Of a DNA stretch of 64,000 nucleotides, positions 55,977-64,000 are shown in pieces (positions within the stretch are counted from its first letter, which is position 1; each line of letters begins with the position of its first letter). This DNA is from Candidatus Kuenenia stuttgartensis (GTDB lineage Bacteria > Planctomycetota > Planctomycetia > Planctomycetales > Planctomycetaceae): positions 24,741-88,740 of the forward strand of contig CAMAVB010000003.1 in assembly GCA_945861465.1 (NCBI GenBank), read 5' to 3'. The position numbers and the translations under genes are program-made. The notes beneath the pieces were generated by a model that was given only the letters and a program-made list of their open reading frames with translations, did no database searches and was not told the DNA's origin.

Positions 55977-56155
55977 GTTTAACCGCGTGGGCATCGCCCA
56001 GCGCAAGCGCGGGGACTGTCGTCTTCATCGTTTAACGGCAAGCCGCAGGCGTCGGTGCCAGGTTCGTCTACGCCTGCGGCTCGCCGTTAAACGAAAATGC
56101 CGGTGTTGAAGACAAAAACGACAGTCCTGGCGGCCCGCTGGGCACGCGGTTAAAC
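55977..56155. repeat. Nested hairpin upstream of DUF1559 gene, three levels of inverted arms
   Basis: Outer GTTTAACCGCGTG.../...CACGCGGTTAAAC; middle GGACTGTCGT..CTTC/GAAGAC..ACGACAGTCC; inner 56029-56093 CGTTTAACGGCAAGCCGCAGGCG/CGCCTGCGGCTCGCCGTTAAACG. Confidence 0.88.
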
Positions 56156-56189
56156 GAATCACCTTTTGCATCATGAAGGAATCCGTCCC

Positions 56190-56984
56190 ATGCTCAAACA
56201 TCCGACCTCCGCCATTCAATCCCTGCTTCATCGTCGTGGTCAGATGAGTACCACAGCGATTGTGTTCCTAGTTCTTGGCATCGTCTTTTTCGTGATGGTT
56301 GTGGTGATTGGCGTGTTGGTCGCGTTGCTGTTGCCCGCCGTTCAGCAGGCACGCACGGCGGCCAGAAGTACGCAGTCGAAAAACAACCTCAAGCAGATCG
56401 GCCTGGCGATGCACAATTACCATGACGTCTACAGCATGTTTCCGCCAGGTGGGATCTACACGAAAAACGATGAACCGTACAACGCCTGGATGACGAGCCT
56501 TCTGCCTTTTGTGGAGCAGGCAAACCTTTACAGCATGATTGACTTCAATCAGCCCTGGACTGCTCCAAAGAATCAGCCCGTTTTCCAGTCGGTAATACCA
56601 GCCTTCCTCAACCCGAATCTTGGACCGGAGGTTTCTTTGGTCGGCGGAGGGTTCGGGGCATCTCATTATGCCGGTAACTCACAGGTCCTGAAGAAAAACG
56701 GAAGTACGAAGATCTTCGACATGGTGGATGGCACGTCAAACACCATTCTCGCCGGAGAAGTTTCAGGTGGTTTTATGGCCTGGGGGGATCCCGAAAATCG
56801 GCGTGATCCCGCCAATGGTCTTGGCACAGCACCGAATCAATTTGGCGGTCCGGCAAGCGGACGTGGTGGCGTGAATATGCTCCTGGCGGATGGATCTGTC
56901 CGATTCATTTCGGAAAACACTAACCCTCAGACTCTGAAGGCACTGGCCAGCCCCGACGGCAACGAACAGGTCGGGGATTTCTGA
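56190..56984 (+). CDS. DUF1559 domain protein
   Basis: [88 protein letters not shown] ... [27 protein letters not shown]. Confidence 0.92.
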   Translation: MLKHPTSAIQSLLHRRGQMSTTAIVFLVLGIVFFVMVVVIGVLVALLLPAVQQARTAARSTQSKNNLKQIGLAMHNYHDVYSMFPPGGIYTKNDEPYNAWMTSLLPFVEQANLYSMIDFNQPWTAPKNQPVFQSVIPAFLNPNLGPEVSLVGGGFGASHYAGNSQVLKKNGSTKIFDMVDGTSNTILAGEVSGGFMAWGDPENRRDPANGLGTAPNQFGGPASGRGGVNMLLADGSVRFISENTNPQTLKALASPDGNEQVGDF

Positions 56985-57032
56985 ATGTTCCGACTTTGCG
57001 CATGTATTCACACGCCTTGAAAGAACTGCTCA

Positions 57033-57335
57033 GTGCTTAAACATCCGGCTTCATCCATTCAATCCCTGCTGCATAGGCGCGGCCAGATGAGTACCAAGGC
57101 CATTGTGTTATTGGTGCTTGGAGTGGCGTTTGCGATTTTCTCAATGTTCGCACTGATTGGCATCGCTCTCGTGCTCCCGGCAGTTCAGCAGGCACGTGAG
57201 GCGGCTCGGCGAGCTGAGATGAAGAATAATCTCAAGCAAATTGGGCTTGCACTGCAGAACTACCACGAAGTCCACAATCTTTACCCGTTGCCCCGCATTG
57301 AAACTGACAGCAAACCAGTTGAGACTACTGAATAA
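57033..57335 (+). CDS. Short DUF1559-like paralog (N-terminal portion only)
   Basis: [88 protein letters not shown] start; lacks the C-terminal DGSVRF block. Confidence 0.75.
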   Translation: MLKHPASSIQSLLHRRGQMSTKAIVLLVLGVAFAIFSMFALIGIALVLPAVQQAREAARRAEMKNNLKQIGLALQNYHEVHNLYPLPRIETDSKPVETTE

Positions 57336-57359
57336 TTCTGAATGGAAATGCAACCACGC

Positions 57360-57424
57360 CGTAGCTTGACTCTCCAGAGTCGAGCATGTTCGGGGATTGC
57401 TCGACTCTGGAGAGTCAAGCTACG
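57360..57424. repeat. Perfect 27-bp-arm inverted repeat CGTAGCTTGACTCTCCAGAGTCGAGCA/TGCTCGACTCTGGAGAGTCAAGCTACG
   Basis: Arms read directly; overlaps the xth stop codon. Confidence 0.95.
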
Positions 57425-58200
57425 GTCTCCTGAAGGTCAATATCCACCGACACTGGTGCGTGGTCACTGATCTCCAGCGCGGCTTCGCGATGCACGATCG
57501 CGGACCGAAACATCGGACGCGCGGCGGCGTTGCAGAGCAGGTAATCGATTCGCCAGCCGCGATCCAGTTCTCGGGCGCGACCGCGATTGGACCACCACGA
57601 ATACGGTCCCTGCACATCGCCGTGGTGTTCACGGACCAGGTCGTGCCAGCCGGACTTCAGCATTTTTCCGAACCACTGGCGTTCGTGCGGCAGAAACCCA
57701 GAAGTTTTCTCGTTGGCCTTTGCGTAAAAAATGTCTTTTTCCGTGTGAGCCACGTTGATGTCGCCACCGAAGAACATTGGTATGTCACTCGGACGACTAT
57801 TGGTCCAGCGGCGGAATTTCTTCATCCAGGATTCTTTGACGGTCTGCCGTTCCGGGCTGGAAGAACCTGACGGAAGATAAACGCATGCCAGCCGAATACC
57901 CTGAACTTCCGCCTCAATAATGCGTCCTTCATCGTCCTGATCCGAATCTGACAGGGCCAGTTTGACCAAGTTGATGGGAGTTCGAGACCAGATCGCCGTT
58001 CCGGAATACCCTGGACGCTGAGCCGGATTCCAGACAACATGCCATCCGTCGGGCTGCTGAAATTCCTCCGGCAGCTGTTCGGGGCGGGCACGGACTTCCT
58101 GAAGCAGCAGAATATCCGGCTGAATCGCGTCAATGTGCTTTTTGAATCCTTTGCGGATCGCGGCTCGCATGCCATTCACGTTCCATGTTACAATTCGCAT
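57415..58200 (-). CDS. xth: Exodeoxyribonuclease III
   Basis: MRIVTWNVNGMRAAIRKGF; PDILLLQEVRA; WRIDYLLCNAAA; ISDHAPVSVDID. Confidence 0.96.
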   Translation of the reverse strand: MRIVTWNVNGMRAAIRKGFKKHIDAIQPDILLLQEVRARPEQLPEEFQQPDGWHVVWNPAQRPGYSGTAIWSRTPINLVKLALSDSDQDDEGRIIEAEVQGIRLACVYLPSGSSSPERQTVKESWMKKFRRWTNSRPSDIPMFFGGDINVAHTEKDIFYAKANEKTSGFLPHERQWFGKMLKSGWHDLVREHHGDVQGPYSWWSNRGRARELDRGWRIDYLLCNAAARPMFRSAIVHREAALEISDHAPVSVDIDLQETVA

Positions 58201-58491
58201 CAGGAATCTCGGTTCTGGGGAATTTTGTGGTCGCCCACAGTTTTTGGGCGATTGGATGAAATCGGCAAAATACGCATTATGGAAGAAAACTCAAGAAATC
58301 TGCGTAATCCATTGGACTTGACTCATCTTGTCGAATTATCCTGATTCCTCGGCTGGATTGAAGTGATTGGGTCCAGCAGCTGTCCACAGGGGTTTCCTCC
58401 TGTAATATCAGTATGGCTGCAGGTCATTCTTGGCGTTCCGGACATCCTCCGCTATTTTCAACGCGCGGCCAATTCTAAGGGGTTTAGTTAT

Positions 58492-59829
58492 ATGAAAACT
58501 CTTCGTTTCATCTCAACTTTTGCAATGTTGGCTTTGGCTACCGTTGTAACGGCAGGTTCCATGTATGTAACGGTGGTGGCTGCGGCCCAGCAGGAATCCA
58601 CTGATTCCGCTGTTGTGCTACCGTCGGCGGCAACGGTCCATGATATTCCAGTCGTTACGGACGTCGCTGACGGTCCCGGTCTAGACGCCGCGATTGAGGG
58701 TCTTGAGCCTGCTCTAGATAAGACACAGATTTTGCGAGACCAGCAGAGCCACGTGATCCTTGATGACAAGGGTGGTTTCAAAGGTAGGCTTTCATCACTG
58801 CGAAAAGCAGACGGCGAGCCTGTTCCAGCGGCTAATTTGAACGTCACGCTTGCACAACATGGTGCGATAATCGGTTCCACAACGACCGATGTGAACGGGC
58901 GATTCTCTTTCACCGGCCTTCCGGACGGTGTTGTTGCAATCTGGGCCGAGGGCAAAGACGCTTTGATGCTGTCGAGTTTTGTCCTGTTTGGAAAAGACAC
59001 GGCAATCGAAGAAAATGCCGGTCTGGTGGCAGCTCAGGTCGAGCTGGATGTGGACTCTGCGGTCGTTTTTGGAGCTGACATTGCAACCGTGAAGGAGCTG
59101 ATGTCTCCGTACTTGAACATTCAGGACAAACGGTTCGCGAATGAGCTCGCTGCCGAGGATCAGGAGTTCAATTTTGGCTCGGGCGAAGTATCGGCGACGC
59201 TTCGAAATCACAGTGTCAGCCTCCAGGCCGATGGAAGTCTGAACGGCGAGTTAAGCATTCTCGATGACCGTACGGGCCGTGTTCGCGAAGTCCTTGACAT
59301 GACCGTGCATTTTGTGCGAAATGGCGTTAAAGCGGCATCTTCGGAAGTCTCCAATGATGGAAGTTTCATTGCGAACGGATTGACTCCAGGCGTCTATAGT
59401 GTCGTTACAGTCGGCCAGGACGGCATTCTGGTCTGCTCTGTCAATGTTGTTGGCACGGCCTTGGCAAACAACCGTGTTCAGGATGTTGGTTTGGGCGAGT
59501 TTACTCCCGCCAGCACTGTTTCGGCATCGTTGATGCTTGGCGGATTTGGTGGTTCACCGGTTGGGGCAGGAAATCTGGGAGCGTTTTCCGGGGCGTCAGG
59601 CGGTGGTGGTCTCGGTCTGGCGGGCATGAATTCAGCTCCGCCTGCCAACGGTGCAGGCGGACAATCTGGCGGAGGAAGTGGTGGCGGAACAGGTGGCGGC
59701 GGTGCTGGTGCCGGCGGTGCTGGTGGCGGCGGCCTTTTGGGTGCATTGCTGGCAGGCGGCATCGGTGGGGCAATTGGCTATGCCGCAGGAGACAACAACA
59801 ACGGCAATCCAGCAAGCCCAGGGAACTAG
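58492..59829 (+). CDS. Exported protein with Gly-rich C-terminus
   Basis: MKTLRFISTFAMLALATVVTAGSM signal; carboxypeptidase-regulatory-like DVNGRFSFTGLPDGVVAIWAEG; GGGSGGGTGGGGAGAGGAGGGG tail. Confidence 0.8.
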   Translation: MKTLRFISTFAMLALATVVTAGSMYVTVVAAAQQESTDSAVVLPSAATVHDIPVVTDVADGPGLDAAIEGLEPALDKTQILRDQQSHVILDDKGGFKGRLSSLRKADGEPVPAANLNVTLAQHGAIIGSTTTDVNGRFSFTGLPDGVVAIWAEGKDALMLSSFVLFGKDTAIEENAGLVAAQVELDVDSAVVFGADIATVKELMSPYLNIQDKRFANELAAEDQEFNFGSGEVSATLRNHSVSLQADGSLNGELSILDDRTGRVREVLDMTVHFVRNGVKAASSEVSNDGSFIANGLTPGVYSVVTVGQDGILVCSVNVVGTALANNRVQDVGLGEFTPASTVSASLMLGGFGGSPVGAGNLGAFSGASGGGGLGLAGMNSAPPANGAGGQSGGGSGGGTGGGGAGAGGAGGGGLLGALLAGGIGGAIGYAAGDNNNGNPASPGN

Positions 59830-59856
59830 TTGTCGGATCGTATTGAAATCTGATTC

Positions 59857-59891
59857 AAAGCCCCGGATCCTCAGGTCCGGGGCTTTTTTTT
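59857..59891 (+). terminator. Rho-independent terminator
   Basis: AAAGCCCCGGATCCTCAGGTCCGGGGCTTTTTTTT, strong GC stem plus T-run, downstream of the 59829 stop. Confidence 0.9.
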
Positions 59892-59910
59892 GGGACGGTT
59901 GGCGATTCCC

Positions 59911-60987
59911 TTACAAGTACTCCTGGCGATCCTGCTTTACTAACTGACTCAGAATCTCCTTGATACGTTCGGACTGTGCCGCGTCGGCAACCAGAGTGGC
60001 GTCTCCCGTATGCACGATAATCACGTTACGTAGTCCCAGGGTTGCGATCAGATGATCGTCGGTCGTGCGGATGATGCATCCCTGAGTATCGACGCCGCAA
60101 AATGGTCCGTCGGTCGTATTGCCTTCCGCATCGCATCCATTCAGGCGTGGCAATGAAAGCCAGCTGCCAACATCGTCCCATTGAAACGGAGCTTCGATCA
60201 CAACCACGTTTTGAGCCCGTTCCAGCACGGCATAGTCGATGGAAATGCTCTTGAGTGTTGGGAATTCGTGAGCGATGACATCCTTGCCGCGACCGCGATG
60301 AACTCCGTCGGCAATCCGCATCAGGCCGGCATGAAGTTCAGGCTCATGCTGTCTCAGCAGATCGACAATCGTCTGTGCTTTCCAGCAGAAGATCCCACAG
60401 TTCCAGAAGAATCTGCCGTCGCGAATGTATTCTTCCGCGAGTCCTTGATGGGGTTTTTCCCGGAATGCAGTTACTCGATACAAGCGAGGCGCGACGCTTG
60501 AAACCAGTTCTCCCCGTTCAATATAGCCATAGCCTGTCGCAGGAAACGTGGGAATCACACCGAAGAGAACCAGCCTGGAAGCATCGTTTTCGACAGTTTG
60601 TACAGCATTTCGGGCAGCGGCGGCGAAAGCCTGTTCGGTGTGAATCACATGGTCCGCAGGCATCACAAACATGATGCCATCCGGATCCTGCTCAAGAATC
60701 TGTATGGCGGCCAGTCCGACACACGGAGCCGTGTTGCGGGCGGCGGGTTCCATCAGCACGTTCTGGCGTGGAACTTCAGGCAACTGCGCGATTGTCGCTT
60801 CGGCCTGAACTTCGTTAGTGACAATCCACAGGCGAGATTGATCCACCCAGCCTCGACAACGATCCGCTGTCTGCTGAATCATCGTGCGACTACCAGCCAG
60901 TCGCAACAACTGCTTTGGCGTTCGTTTTCGGCTTTGAGGCCAGAATCGAGTCCCACTGCCACCTGCCATGATGACGGCATGTAACAT
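59911..60987 (-). CDS. Mannose-1-phosphate guanylyltransferase
   Basis: MLHAVIMAGGSGTRFWPQSRKRTPKQLLRL; MFVMPADHVI; ATGYGYIERGE; FREKPHQGLAEEYI; FFWNCGIFCW. Confidence 0.94.
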   Translation of the reverse strand: MLHAVIMAGGSGTRFWPQSRKRTPKQLLRLAGSRTMIQQTADRCRGWVDQSRLWIVTNEVQAEATIAQLPEVPRQNVLMEPAARNTAPCVGLAAIQILEQDPDGIMFVMPADHVIHTEQAFAAAARNAVQTVENDASRLVLFGVIPTFPATGYGYIERGELVSSVAPRLYRVTAFREKPHQGLAEEYIRDGRFFWNCGIFCWKAQTIVDLLRQHEPELHAGLMRIADGVHRGRGKDVIAHEFPTLKSISIDYAVLERAQNVVVIEAPFQWDDVGSWLSLPRLNGCDAEGNTTDGPFCGVDTQGCIIRTTDDHLIATLGLRNVIIVHTGDATLVADAAQSERIKEILSQLVKQDRQEYL

Positions 60988-61003
60988 CTGCAAATCCCTG
61001 AAC

Positions 61004-61387
61004 TTATGAAGGTTGTTTGCCAGCAATTGCCCGTGCGACGGATTCGAGCATCACTTCCATAGCGAACGGTTTTCGCAGGTAATCGACGACACCCAGCATT
61101 TCGGCGTACGCCTTATGTCGGCTGCCTTCGTTTGCCGTCATCATGATCACGGGCGGCGCGTCGGGCATTTCCGCCAGAAATTCCAGCACAGGGAATCCAC
61201 CCATGCGAGGCATCATCATGTCCGTGAGTACCAAGTCTGGTTTTTGCGCCTGAATAATGCGACGACCATCCTGACCGTTATTCGCGGAAAACACGCGATA
61301 TCCGACCGCAGTCAGAACGCTCTGAATGGTTGCCGAGATATCTCGATCGTCTTCGATCAAAACGATCGTCTTTTGATTCTCTGACAT
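61004..61387 (-). CDS. Response regulator receiver domain protein
   Basis: [39 protein letters not shown]. Confidence 0.93.
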   Translation of the reverse strand: MSENQKTIVLIEDDRDISATIQSVLTAVGYRVFSANNGQDGRRIIQAQKPDLVLTDMMMPRMGGFPVLEFLAEMPDAPPVIMMTANEGSRHKAYAEMLGVVDYLRKPFAMEVMLESVARAIAGKQPS

Positions 61388-61464
61388 AACTCAGTATCAT
61401 CCTGAAGGCATGAAAGTTCAGATTCAACTCAATGACCCGCTTCGACTGCAACACGAATTGTCCA

Positions 61465-62199
61465 TCACTCCTGCTCGAAAAGCAACGGTTTCCCGATCCG
61501 TACATTGTGAATCAAGCGGCCGGAATCGGAAGCCGCAGCGCGAGCGGCATTGACAAATTCGTAAACACGAGCCGGGTCCTTGATCCCTGGAGACGATTCA
61601 ACACCGCTGGCTGTATCGATGCCCCACACCGTTCGGTAGTTCACAACGCATGCTACGTTTTTCGGTGTCAGCCCACCAGCAAGAATTAAAGGCGGCCTTT
61701 GCTGCAATGTGTAACTCTCCAGAATGCTGAGATCGACGGTGGTGCCCGTACCGCCGAATTCTCCTGGAACAAATGCGTCAAGGAGAATCGCGGCCAATGG
61801 TACCTGCGCGGACAGCCGATCAATATCGATCAAAGTGTGCTTGGCGTTTCCAGGATCAACTCGAAACGCGCGAACGATTGGAACATCGGGGCAAAGTCGG
61901 TGTATCTCGGTGACGTGTTCAACTGACTCGTCACCATGAACCTGAATCACACTCAATCCCACTTCCTGAACCGCTGTTCGGATGGCGTCGGCTTCCGCAT
62001 TCACAAACACGCCAACCAGATCGACAAGCGGCAGATGGACGGCCGATCGTCGTACGGTTTCTGCCATGGCACAAGCGATCGGGATGGAAACAAATCGTCG
62101 GGAATCAGGAAAGAAATTGAATCCAATTGCGTCCGCCCCGGAATGAATAACGGTCGCGGCATCTTCGGCACGCATTACACCACAGATTTTGATCCACAC
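61465..62199 (-). CDS. trpF: Phosphoribosylanthranilate isomerase
   Basis: MWIKICGVMRAEDAATVIHSGADAIGFNFFPDSRRFV; VQVHGDE; LAGGLTPKNV; GIDTASGVESSPGIKDPARVYEFV. Confidence 0.96.
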   Translation of the reverse strand: MWIKICGVMRAEDAATVIHSGADAIGFNFFPDSRRFVSIPIACAMAETVRRSAVHLPLVDLVGVFVNAEADAIRTAVQEVGLSVIQVHGDESVEHVTEIHRLCPDVPIVRAFRVDPGNAKHTLIDIDRLSAQVPLAAILLDAFVPGEFGGTGTTVDLSILESYTLQQRPPLILAGGLTPKNVACVVNYRTVWGIDTASGVESSPGIKDPARVYEFVNAARAAASDSGRLIHNVRIGKPLLFEQE

Positions 62200-62316
62200 T
62201 GTTCAGTCCTCCACTTCCGGAATCGGCGATCCGGGAAGAATATCCTCACCCTCCCAGTTCACAAGTCAATACGCCGCGTCGCAAAGGAGAATCCAATCTT
62301 GCTGCCGGGGACAGGT

Positions 62317-62925
62317 TTAAGGCTTTTGGCGGGCAACATGAGGAAATGTGCCCCATTCAACCAACGCAAGGTGGCTCTGCTTCTTGACCAGCGGCGATGC
62401 AGGTCTCGGACCAACCTCGGCGGGAGGCCCGATGATGTCAAATTCATTGCCGGTTGATTTGCGACCGTAAGCACCGTGATAAATCTTCCCGGCCTTCAGG
62501 GTCTCGTAACTATGATTCCGAACGTGCTGGGGAAGGGTGGTCGCGGATTTAAGACATTCGACAGCTCGTAGAGTCGGAGCCAGACCGTAGACGCCGGTCG
62601 ATGACGGTCGCAACCCCGTCAGGACGCTCGTACGAGAAGGATTGCAGAGTCGCGACTGGCAACGTGCGTTTTGAAACAGTATGCCGCGACTCGCCAGATG
62701 ATCAATGTGCGGAGTCATGGCTTGCGGATGTCCGTTGAGACAACCCAGCCAATCGTTCTGATCGTCAATGATAATCATGACAACATTCTGAGCACGCTGA
62801 GGCGAAGTTGATGGCTGATTCGCGGCGGCTTTCTGGCAGAGGAGCAGGCTATTCGCTAGCGGGACCAATACGCCAATTACCCCCTGGATCGCACAAAACA
62901 AGACCGCACGCGACTTCAATTCCAT
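62317..62925 (-). pseudogene. Truncated sulfatase (N-terminal half)
   Basis: NVVMIIIDDQNDWLGCLNGHPQAMTPHIDHLASRGILFQNARCQSRLCNPSRTSVLTGLRPSSTGVYG (CxPSR); stops after WGTFPH-VARQKP*, no C-terminal half. Confidence 0.8.
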
Positions 62926-63309
62926 GGTTCTATTACTCCCAATTCCTGACGTCGTGATCCCGCCGTGGTCTTTCCGGACAGGCGAAAAAATCACGCTGAC
63001 GCACGTTTTCGTGGCAAGTCGCAGAACTTGCCAGCGAACCGACGTCAAAAGTGTGTGCTATTTCGCAAAACCAGCAGGAACAGCAAAATTTCGCTCAACC
63101 TGTTAGAACTGGCTCCCGATCATTGGTTGTCCTGCGGATGAAATTGGAACGGGCCAAAGAAACGCCTGAAAGGCAATAATGCGGAGAAATCTGATGTCCA
63201 TCACTGATTGGCTCTCAAAGGATGGGAAATCCGCAAGTATAAACGTGATCGCTGGACATCTTGCTCAGGTGATGCCACAATGACCGACCCCGAAAACATC
63301 TAGAATTCG

Positions 63310-63383
<74 letters not shown>

Positions 63384-63427
63384 CTCCGGTGAGAATACCG
63401 GTGAATTTACAGTGAAATGATGATGAA

Positions 63428-63500
63428 GGGGACGTAGCTCAACTGGGAGAGCGCTGCCCTTGCAAGGCAGAGGTTGTCGGTTCGATCCCGATCGTCTCCA
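63428..63500 (+). tRNA. tRNA-Ala (TGC)
   Basis: Acceptor GGGGACG/CGTCTCC; anticodon loop CCTTGCAAGG; GGTTCGATCCC T-arm. Confidence 0.97.
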
Positions 63501-63660
63501 TTGGTGACAGTGGCAAAACGTCTTTTGACGACAAGCAATTGTTCCAAATGGGAAGGATCAGAAAGAATAAAAACTTTCTGAGCCACAGGGTTGACGGCAT
63601 CGAATGTTGCCGCTAAACTCCCCCGCTCGCAATTCGGTGCCTCGCGGCAACGAAGGGCGA

Positions 63661-63676
63661 TGTTCTTTGACAATTT
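63661..63676 (+). promoter_or_regulatory. boxA-like rRNA antitermination element
   Basis: TGTTCTTTGACAATTT resembles TGCTCTTTAACAATTT; lies between tRNA-Ala and 23S. Confidence 0.6.
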
Positions 63677-63799
63677 GATGAAGTCTAAGTGGCATCTGAA
63701 AATGTTTTTCCGAGACGCACGGTTGGTCGAAAGGCTGACTGCGTGTTTCAAAAGTGTTGGCACATTTCAGTTCAGAAGAAATTCTGGCTGTTGATCATG

Positions 63800-64000
63800 G
63801 TGGCCAAGCACATAAGGGCGTGTGGGGGATGTCTTGGCGTCAGAAGGCGAAGAAGGGCGTAGAAGGCTGCGATAAGCCCGGGGAAGCTGTCAAACGAGCA
63901 TTGATCCCGGGATTCCCGAATTACCGTACACTGAATACATAGGTGTGCGGAGCGAACGTGGGGAACTGAAACATCTCAGTACCCATAGGAAAAGAAAGCA
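63800..64000 (+). rRNA. rrl: 23S rRNA, 5' end (truncated by window end)
   Basis: GGGGGATGTCTTGGCGTCAGAAGGCGAAGAAGGGCGTAGAAGGCTGCGATAAGCCCGGGGAAGCTG ... GGGGAACTGAAACATCTCAGTACCCATAGGAAAAGAAAGCA. Confidence 0.95.

Noticed and set aside
55798-56028. N-terminal extension of ileS ORF
   Set aside because: Overlaps the duplicated upstream module/hairpin of the divergent DUF1559 gene; [10 protein letters not shown] at 55797 is the plausible start.
63407-63763. 118-aa minus-strand ORF (…GDDRDRTDNLCLARAALSQLSYVP…)
   Set aside because: It is antisense to tRNA-Ala and the 23S leader; the peptide is the translated reverse complement of the tRNA.

Overview
This is a planctomycete-type chromosomal segment. 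The call rests on the DUF1501/DUF1549/DUF1559 families, a WD40–DUF1549–DUF1501–EF-hand operon, an HlyD/M50 pair and an rRNA operon with no linked 16S. Recognisable genes include pntAA/pntAB/pntB, a Gfo/Idh/MocA oxidoreductase, a LolD/FtsX-type ABC exporter, yidC, a LarA-like gene, pdxH, valS, ileS, xth (exoA), a mannose-1-phosphate guanylyltransferase, a response regulator and trpF. The window ends with tRNA-Ile(GAT), tRNA-Ala(TGC), a boxA-like site and the 5' end of 23S rRNA. The main unusual feature is a dense set of dispersed, often nested palindromic elements from at least eight sequence families. Several of them sit in frame inside valS and ileS. Three copies of one palindrome (consensus GGCGAGCGGCNGGGCGTNAGCCCTCCG-N~20-CGGAGGGCTNACGCCCNGCCGCTCGCC) are exactly 75 bp (25 codons) within these two essential genes. 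One pair lies at the homologous loop just before the Thr-rich editing motif of both enzymes, and a second homologous loop in the anticodon-binding region is occupied in both by two other repeat families. Between these synthetase genes is a minus-strand cassette of an AAA/OLD-type ATPase, a DUF3226/TOPRIM-like protein and a nucleotidyltransferase-like protein, which is a candidate defence module. Other observations: palindromes that supply stop codons (pntAA, xth), a single-base frameshift in a glycosyltransferase-like gene, an IS4/Tn5-type transposase remnant, a truncated sulfatase, and DUF1559 paralogs duplicated together with their upstream hairpin. All assignments are by eye from sequence motifs; no database search was run.
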